6,463 nt of DNA, taken from an uncultured Clostridium sp. (lineage in GTDB: Bacteria; Bacillota; Clostridia; TANB77; CAG-508). The DNA lies in contig CAMCHB010000059.1 of NCBI GenBank assembly GCA_945874585.1, positions 1-6,463 of the forward strand, written 5' to 3'. Each line of letters starts with the position of its first letter. Position 1 is the stretch's first letter. Below the pieces are notes generated by a model. The model was given only the letters and a program-made list of their open reading frames with translations. It was not told the DNA's origin and did no database searches. Positions 1 through 4,214 of the stretch are shown piece after piece. A program made the position numbers and the translations under genes.

Positions 1-60
1 CTAACAAGATTGGACTTTTTTTGTTAACTAAAACGATTTAACTAGCACCACGCGTATAAA

Positions 61-1050
61 GGAATAGATATATTTAAGTTAGTAGCGGCACTGGGAATTG
101 TTGCTATTCATACAGGAGTTAGATTCTTCAATATATTGGGACGCCTAGGTGTCCCATTTTTTGTGGTAATTTCAAGCTTTTTCTTTTTTAAACATTATTT
201 TAGGCTAAATAATGTTTTAAAAAGAAAAAATTATATTAAGAAGTTTCTTGTACGTTTAGGGCTATTGTTTCTTACTTGGGAAGTTTTCTATATTCCTTTG
301 GCATTAAATGAATTTTTGAAAATTAGTAGTAGGAAAATAGAAGGTAAATCATTATTACTCTATATCTTTGATTTCTTCTATCCGGTACCATCCAATGCGA
401 ATGGATGGGGTCCCTCTTGGTATTTAATTGCAATGTTTATGGCATTACCAATATTTATTGGTATTTTCTATCTATTAAGAAAGAGTCTAATAATTTTAGG
501 TATCTTGTGTGTAATTATTGAGTTCTACTTTGTTGGTGCTAATGGATATGGGTATTTGTCTCACTGGTCAACTTTAGGTATATATGGTTTTCCTAGAGTA
601 ATGATTTATATTTATATCGGGATGCTATTTGCTAAGTTTAAAGATAAAATTAATGATTATTCTTTAAAACGATATTTTTGGATATTCGGAGGGTTATTAA
701 TTTTATTCCTAATTGAAAACTTAGTAATTAAAATATCTGGAGGCATAATTAATTCTGAAGAAGTATTTACTACGGCACCAACAGCTTTATTCGGAAGTCT
801 TGTTGCTATTAGATGGCAACCAAATATGGCAAATACAGTTACTATGAGAAACTTTAGTACTTTTCTTTATTGTTCACAAGCATAGGGATTAGCAATATGG
901 GGTAAACTCATGTATATTCTTAATATTAATTTCCTGGGAATTAATATATTGGAATTTATATTTATTGTGATTAGCTCATATATGTTCTATTTGCTGTATA
1001 AGTGGATAAAAGCAAAGACACAGTGGAAGTTTTGGAGTTATATGGTGTGA
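61..1050 (+). pseudogene. Decayed membrane acyltransferase (acyltransferase-3 family)
   Basis: Members of this family are integral membrane enzymes that move acetyl or other acyl groups onto cell-surface sugars. The reading frame at 61 opens with GIDIFKLVAALGIVAIHTG, the usual first membrane helix of the family, including the conserved histidine (codon 109-111). GRLGVPFFVVISSFFFF and a series of hydrophobic helices follow. The gene is broken at two points. No ATG, GTG or TTG in frame sits before the GIDIFK motif, and stops occur at 25-27 and 43-45, so the natural start is lost; the ATG at 136 would skip the catalytic helix. A TAG at 883-885 interrupts the frame after FLYCSQA, yet the same frame continues with GLAIWGKLMYILN and another hydrophobic helix to a TGA at 1048-1050, so the TAG looks like a point nonsense mutation. 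The total span of about 330 codons matches an intact family member. The substrate is unknown; a role in exopolysaccharide or wall modification is inference. Confidence 0.8.
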
Positions 1051-1144
1051 TTGATATTATTTATGTTGGTTTGAATATTATAATAGCTCCGTTAATCTCT
1101 TATGAGGTTGGCGGAATTATTACTTATAAAAAGAAAGGCTAAGG

Positions 1145-1170
1145 GTAAGCGTCAAATAACAGAGTGTATT
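1145..1170 (+). repeat. IS66 terminal inverted repeat, left
   Basis: This end reads GTAAGCGTCAAATAACAG and continues to GTATT, a perfect 26-bp inverted match to 2727-2752. Position 27 differs (G against A) and position 28 matches again. The match stops exactly at G1145 on the outer side, which fixes the element boundary. The left end lies downstream of the transposase gene. Confidence 0.95.
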
Positions 1171-1173
1171 GAA

Positions 1174-1208
1174 AAAGCCGTTCTAGTTTGATTTTCTAGA
1201 ACGGCTTT
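1174..1208 (-). terminator. Rho-independent terminator at the left end of the IS
   Basis: AAAGCCGTTCTAG (1174-1186) pairs perfectly with CTAGAACGGCTTT (1196-1208) across a 9-base loop, giving a 13-bp stem. On the minus strand the stem runs into a short T-run (GGCTTTTTC), and it sits 14 bases beyond the end of the transposase reading frame. It should end tnp transcription. The plus-strand side also has a pyrimidine-rich tail (TTTCTTCTC), so it may also block read-through from the acyltransferase side. Confidence 0.85.
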
Positions 1209-1221
1209 CTTCTCATATTCT

Positions 1222-2198
1222 CTATTTACACATCTTTTGAATCTCTTTTTGCCATGGCAAATAAGCTTCTAGTGCCTCCGAGTTTAAGCTCTCCTCGTTA
1301 GGCAGCTTTTGAAGCAGGTAATTTAAATATTTTTCTGGATCTAGTCCATGTCTTTTGTCTGTTTCAATCAAGCTCAAAATGATGTCGCTCGTCTGTGCAC
1401 CAGCAAAACTTTGCGAGAACAGCCAGTTCTTGCGTCCCATCACCAGTGACTTGACAGCACGTTCGGTCATAGTTCCAAACGGCCATCGAGCAATACATGT
1501 TCAAAGGTTTCCTGATATTTTAAGGCATAATTGATTGCACGGCCGAGTTTGGAGCCGGGCAATACAGAAATCTCCTGCCGCTTGCACCAGTCAAAGAAGT
1601 CTTCCATTAGCGGCTTTAACTGTTCCTGTCGGGTTTGATATCGTTCTTCGCTGCTTAAATGTTCCCATTCTTTTTCTAGGCGAAACATTCGCGTGCAGTA
1701 TTTCCAACCCTGTTTGGCAATTGATTTATCAGAGGCATTTTGCGGTACCGCTTCAAAGAACTTTCTTCTCACATGGGCACAGCAGCCAACTAGGGTAGCT
1801 TCAGGTAATCGCTGGTAAGCCTGCCACATGTCGCAATGCAAGAAGCCGGCGTAAGCGCCTAAGAAGTCAAGCGCTACTTGACCGCTGCGATGCGGATTAT
1901 GATGATAAAGCGTAATGCCATGTTTATCATGCCTGCCGGAAAGGAAAACCCAGTAATAGGTTTTAGCTGTTTCGCTTTCTAAGACCCTATAGTAAGTTTC
2001 ATCGGCATGCAAAACAGGTTGGGTTAACAGCTTTGTTTTAAGCAGGTCATACATTGGCTTAAAGTAGTACTCTGTACTCTTTAGCCCCCAGTTGTTTAAG
2101 TGTTGGCGTGAAATATTCAGTCCCATTTTCCGCCAATAGCTTTCCTGGCGATAGTCCGGGACTTTCATTTCATACTTTTGATATAGGTTTGATTGCAA
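1222..2198 (-). pseudogene. tnpC: IS66 transposase TnpC, N-terminally deleted and frameshifted
   Basis: TnpC is the DDE-type transposase of IS66. Two reading frames make up the remnant. The first, 2198-1467, runs from a TTG and enters the family at LYQKYEMKVPDYRQE. It has the first catalytic Asp in HADET (residue 66), the second in HCDMWQAY (residue 123) and the CCAHVRRKF motif. It stops after LDGRLEL. The second, 1470-1222, begins MTERAVKSLVMGRKNW, carries the catalytic Glu (the ER pair) and the C-terminal IS66 domain ending near EAYLPW. Family members read roughly LELSNNxxERAxK across this point, so about 10 bases coding for SNN are lost, and the TGA/ATG overlap (ATGA) is an accident of that loss. 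The N-terminal part (coiled coil, zinc-binding and helix-turn-helix region, roughly 180-200 residues) is missing and is fused onto the end of tnpB. The catalytic triad is split over two frames, so the enzyme should be dead. Confidence 0.9.
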
Positions 2199-2496
2199 AA
2201 CCTTTCATTAACCAGTCGACCTGCTCAGAAGAGAGGGCCTGGACCTCGTTTTGATTCTGCGGCCAGCTCATCTTGCCGTTTTCAAAGCGTTTATACAATA
2301 GCCAATATCCTTGGCCGTCCCAATACAGGGCTTTAAAACGGTCTTTTCTGCCGCCGCAAAAGAGAAAGACCTGGCCCTGAAAAGGATCAAGTTGAAACTG
2401 TTCCTTTATTAGGCAAGCCAGCCCATCAATGCCTTTGCGCAGGTCGGTTTTGCCGCAAACAAGATAGACTTGGTCCAAGTAACAAAGATTAATCAT
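2170..2496 (-). CDS. tnpB: IS66 accessory protein TnpB (C-terminus altered)
   Basis: This is the IS66 Orf2-like protein, an accessory factor needed with TnpA and TnpC for transposition of IS66 elements; its biochemical role is poorly known. The 108 residues show the family signatures KTDLRKGIDGLA (from residue 16), FLFCGGRKDRFKALYWDGQG (44-63), YKRFENGKMSWP and VDWLMKGFAI. Family members are usually about 115-120 residues. Here the last six residues (KPISKV) appear to be out-of-frame reading of the tnpC remnant, which starts inside this gene. The start ATG overlaps the tnpA stop (ATGA, 2493-2496), so the two are probably translationally coupled, and an AAAAGG motif lies about 7 bases upstream. 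The core domain is whole, so the protein could still be made. Confidence 0.88.
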   Translation of the reverse strand: MINLCYLDQVYLVCGKTDLRKGIDGLACLIKEQFQLDPFQGQVFLFCGGRKDRFKALYWDGQGYWLLYKRFENGKMSWPQNQNEVQALSSEQVDWLMKGFAIKPISKV

Positions 2497-2669
2497 GATA
2501 AGACCTTTTCCAAGAGTTTATCCATCAATTCGGGATCTATACTGCTGTAGAGGTCTAGCTCTAGATCATTCTTCTTTAAACTAAGCAACAGATTATTCCG
2601 CGGTGAACGAGACCTTTGGGGTCTTTGCGGCTGTTTGAGCGCTACAATCGGATGTTGTTTTTCGGACAT
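2493..2669 (-). CDS. tnpA: IS66 TnpA-like small protein
   Basis: This is the first gene of the IS66 operon. I chose the ATG at 2669-2667 (protein starts MSEKQHPIV, 58 residues) because a perfect GGAGG lies 8 bases upstream, at 2678-2682. The in-frame ATG at 2684 would place that GGAGG inside the gene. The N-terminal half is basic and rich in Gln, Pro, Arg and Ser; the C-terminal half (LELDLYSSIDPELMDKLLEKVL) resembles the end of TnpA proteins. It is shorter than typical TnpA, and I see no clear helix-turn-helix, so it is either a short subfamily form or has lost its N-terminal domain. The assignment rests mainly on position directly before tnpB with a 4-base overlap. Confidence 0.7.
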   Translation of the reverse strand: MSEKQHPIVALKQPQRPQRSRSPRNNLLLSLKKNDLELDLYSSIDPELMDKLLEKVLS

Positions 2670-2699
2670 ATTATTAACCTCCATTAATTTGATAAATTA

Positions 2700-2728
2700 A
2701 TCATAGCCGAAGAAGGTGAAGAGGTTAA
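2700..2728 (-). promoter_or_regulatory. Probable tnp operon promoter
   Basis: Read on the minus strand, TTAACC (2728-2723, 4 of 6 to the sigma-70 -35 box) and TATGAT (2705-2700, 5 of 6 to the -10 box) are 17 bases apart. Transcription would begin near 2693, about 24 bases before the tnpA start codon, leaving room for the GGAGG site. The -35 box overlaps the inner edge of the right terminal repeat. Confidence 0.55.
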
Positions 2729-2752
2729 TACACTCTGTTATTTGACGCTTAC
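2727..2752 (-). repeat. IS66 terminal inverted repeat, right
   Basis: This is the exact reverse complement of 1145-1170, with C2752 as the outermost base. It lies upstream of tnpA. Its inner edge overlaps the -35 box of the probable tnp promoter, a common arrangement that lets transposase binding repress its own genes; that regulatory role is inferred. Confidence 0.95.
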
Positions 2753-2840
2753 GAAGTAGTAACTCTTGGTATTGAATACTATTAATCGATTTAGATTAGT
2801 TTGAAGATTATTTGGTTCATAAAAAGTAATATCTTTTGAA

Positions 2841-2859
2841 AAGAGGACTTTGTCCTCTT
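2841..2859 (-). terminator. Rho-independent terminator of rpoN
   Basis: AAGAGGAC and GTCCTCTT form a perfect 8-bp stem around a 3-base loop, 23 bases beyond the rpoN stop codon. On the minus strand the stem ends in a short T-run (CTCTTTTC). The plus-strand side is followed by CTTTAATTTATTT, so the hairpin may work in both directions and shield rpoN from transcription coming out of the IS. The remaining bases between the IS and this hairpin (2753-2840) hold nothing I recognise. Confidence 0.75.
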
Positions 2860-2882
2860 CTTTAATTTATTTAGAAAAATTA

Positions 2883-4124
2883 TTATTGTATCCGTTTGAA
2901 CTGATTAGGAATCGATAATTTTTTACGATATTTTGCTACTGTTCGTCTAGAAATATCTATTTTTTGCGTTTTAAGTTTATTGACTATTTTTTGATCTGAT
3001 AAAGGGTGTGTTTTATCTTCTGATTCTATGATTTCACTAATAGAATTTAATATACTTCCTTGCGACAAATTGTTTACTGATCGTGAACTAAAAAGTCTTG
3101 AAAGCGGAAAAACACCAAATTCACATTGAAAATATTTATCTTTAGTTGTTCTACTTATTGTAGAAATATTAAACTTTGTTTCATTTGCAACTTCTTGCTT
3201 TGTTAAAGTATTCAATTTTTTACCATTAGTTTTAAAAAATTGAGCTTGTTTTTTAGCAATTACGTTAGAAATTAATAGTAAAGTTTCTTCTCGTCTATGA
3301 TAGCTTCTTTCTAAGGATTTGGCTTTATGACGCTGTGACGAGATAAATTTTGCCATTTCTGAGTCATTGGTACTCATTTGAGGAGCATCAAATTCAAATT
3401 CAAGCTGATTTTCATTAATTAAACTAACTTGAATCTGGTTACTATTTGTTAATGAGATATATACTTCTGGAATTATAAAGGCAGAAGGTTCATTATCATC
3501 TAAATCAATAGAAGGCTTTAACTTTTGAATGAAACTTAATATATGTTTTAATTCAATATTTGAAATATGAGTATTTTTCGTGATTCGTTGGAAATTTCTG
3601 TTAGCAATATCTTCAAGATAATTGTTAATAACAAATAAAGTATGAGCTGGAACATTATTAGCATCTTCAATCTGAAGTGTTAAAAACTCTTTTACATTTC
3701 TAGCACCGATTCCAGCAGGCCCATTCTTCTGAATATCTTTTAGAGCTATATTTAATAAAGATGGAGGATATTGATTTTGTCCTAATAGTTGCTTGTAATC
3801 TGATATAAACCCATGCTCGTTAAGATTCTGGATAAGATAAATAATTGCATCTAGTAAAAGCGGATTTTTTATTTGAAGACTAAACTCGTTAATTAATTTT
3901 GCCTTATTTAAATTATTTGATGATTGATTTGGAATCCAATCTAATGTTTGTTCATTGTTAAATTCTTTATTTTTGACGGTTAGATAAGGAATTTCATCGG
4001 ATGCTTTACTTAATTGGGAAACTAAATTGCCAAAGGATGTGCTTAAGATGCTTAAATCTTTGATCTGATTTTCGTTTATACTTTGTTTCTGAGTAATAGA
4101 GATTCTCTGTTTTTGTTTAGCCAT
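2883..4124 (-). CDS. rpoN: RNA polymerase sigma-54 factor
   Basis: Sigma-54 directs RNA polymerase to -12/-24 promoters, which stay closed until an AAA+ activator hydrolyses ATP. In Lactobacillales its known targets are mainly PTS sugar-transport operons. The 413-residue protein shows a Gln-containing N-terminal region I (QKQRISITQKQSINENQ), which contacts activators, then a short acidic linker. The core-binding region includes GPAGIGARNVKEFLTLQ (about 135-151) and the KLKPSIDLDDNEPSAFIIPEV stretch (about 201-221). A helix-turn-helix (LTKQEVANETKFNISTISR, about 307-325) follows, and the RpoN box SRRTVAKYR (392-400), which reads the -24 element, lies near the end. It is somewhat shorter than the usual 430-480 residues. 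I chose the ATG at 4124 over the GTG at 4133 because AGGTGAG at 4129-4135 is well placed as its ribosome binding site and overlaps the GTG. It is divergent from the LevR-type activator, its likely partner. Confidence 0.96.
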   Translation of the reverse strand: MAKQKQRISITQKQSINENQIKDLSILSTSFGNLVSQLSKASDEIPYLTVKNKEFNNEQTLDWIPNQSSNNLNKAKLINEFSLQIKNPLLLDAIIYLIQNLNEHGFISDYKQLLGQNQYPPSLLNIALKDIQKNGPAGIGARNVKEFLTLQIEDANNVPAHTLFVINNYLEDIANRNFQRITKNTHISNIELKHILSFIQKLKPSIDLDDNEPSAFIIPEVYISLTNSNQIQVSLINENQLEFEFDAPQMSTNDSEMAKFISSQRHKAKSLERSYHRREETLLLISNVIAKKQAQFFKTNGKKLNTLTKQEVANETKFNISTISRTTKDKYFQCEFGVFPLSRLFSSRSVNNLSQGSILNSISEIIESEDKTHPLSDQKIVNKLKTQKIDISRRTVAKYRKKLSIPNQFKRIQ

Positions 4125-4147
4125 AAGTCTCACCTACTTCTATAATA

Positions 4148-4153
4148 ATTATA
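4148..4153 (-). promoter_or_regulatory. rpoN -10 box
   Basis: The minus strand reads TATAAT, an exact sigma-70 -10 hexamer, 24 bases from the chosen rpoN ATG and just before its AGGTGAG ribosome site. The expected -35 position (about 4171-4176) reads CACTGC, which does not match, so the promoter may be weak or activator-dependent. The box lies in a near-palindrome (TATAATAATTATA, 4141-4153), so its AT-richness could be coincidental. Confidence 0.4.
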
Positions 4154-4172
4154 GGCATTAATTTTAAAATGC

Positions 4173-4201
4173 AGTGTTTAATTTGCTTAGATAGTGTTTA
4201 A
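4173..4201 (+). repeat. 9-bp direct repeat upstream of the activator gene
   Basis: AGTGTTTAA occurs at 4173-4181 and again at 4193-4201, exactly 20 bases apart, which places both copies on the same face of the helix. Direct repeats with two-turn spacing are typical of sites for a dimeric or tandem-binding regulator. The second copy ends right at the activator ribosome site, so a bound protein would be expected to repress. What binds is unknown; the activator itself is one candidate. Confidence 0.4.
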
Positions 4202-4214
4202 AAAGGATACATTT

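Larger units (their letters stand above)
1145..2752 (-). mobile_element. IS66-family insertion sequence, internally deleted
   Basis: This 1608-bp element is bounded by perfect 26-bp terminal inverted repeats beginning GTAAGCG, typical of IS66 ends. It carries tnpA, tnpB and a tnpC (transposase) remnant in the usual IS66 order, all on the minus strand. IS66 elements are usually about 2.4-2.7 kb, so this copy is clearly short. The missing part includes the 5' third of tnpC and the last codons of tnpB. The eight bases outside the left end (GGCTAAGG) and the right end (GAAGTAGT) do not match, so the 8-bp target duplication expected for IS66 is absent. Base composition is visibly richer in G+C than the AT-rich flanks, a sign of foreign origin. 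It cannot transpose by itself because its transposase is broken. Its ends look intact, so a full relative could in principle act on it in trans. Confidence 0.93.
4125..4214. promoter_or_regulatory. Divergent rpoN / levR-type control region
   Basis: These 90 bases separate the two start codons and must contain the promoters of both genes. On the minus strand TATAAT (4153-4148) is a perfect -10 box for rpoN, giving a short leader of about 17 bases, but no good -35 box lies 16-18 bases upstream. For the plus strand TAAAAT (4165-4170) is the best -10 candidate, again without a convincing -35. GCATT-N8-AATGC (4155-4172) is a small inverted repeat covering the rpoN spacer. The activator has an AAAAGGAT ribosome site at 4201-4208, seven bases before its ATG. 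I see no -12/-24 (GG-N10-GC) promoter here. Confidence 0.5.

Noticed and set aside
1..60. TAACAA/TTGTTA inverted repeat around a T-run (2-26) and a TTAACTA direct repeat (24-30, 38-44), possibly a terminator or the end of another mobile element
   Set aside because: The stem is only 6 A/T-rich base pairs and the direct repeat is 7 bases; neither is convincing so close to the window edge.
300..325. TTGGCA-like sequence resembling a sigma-54 -24 element
   Set aside because: No GC pair lies at the right distance for the -12 element, and it is inside the acyltransferase coding frame. The GGCAC at 87-91 fails the spacing too.
1002..1142. A 46-codon plus-strand frame from a GTG (VDKSKDTVEVLELYGV...), with one hydrophobic stretch, ending 2 bases before the IS boundary
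   Set aside because: It overlaps the acyltransferase remnant by 49 bases, has no Shine-Dalgarno sequence, begins right after a stop, and matches no family I know. It may be a scrap of a gene cut by the IS, but I cannot support it.
1467..1470. ATGA overlap read as true translational coupling of two genes
   Set aside because: Both halves belong to one IS66 transposase and the conserved SNN before the catalytic Glu is missing at the join, so it is a deletion frameshift.
1535..1798. An 87-codon plus-strand open frame inside the IS
   Set aside because: It lies entirely antisense to the transposase remnant, has no ribosome site, and its translation resembles nothing; it is a shadow of tnpC.
4125..4133. 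GTG at 4133 as the rpoN start (416 residues)
   Set aside because: The GTG lies within the AGGTGAG ribosome site that serves the ATG at 4124.
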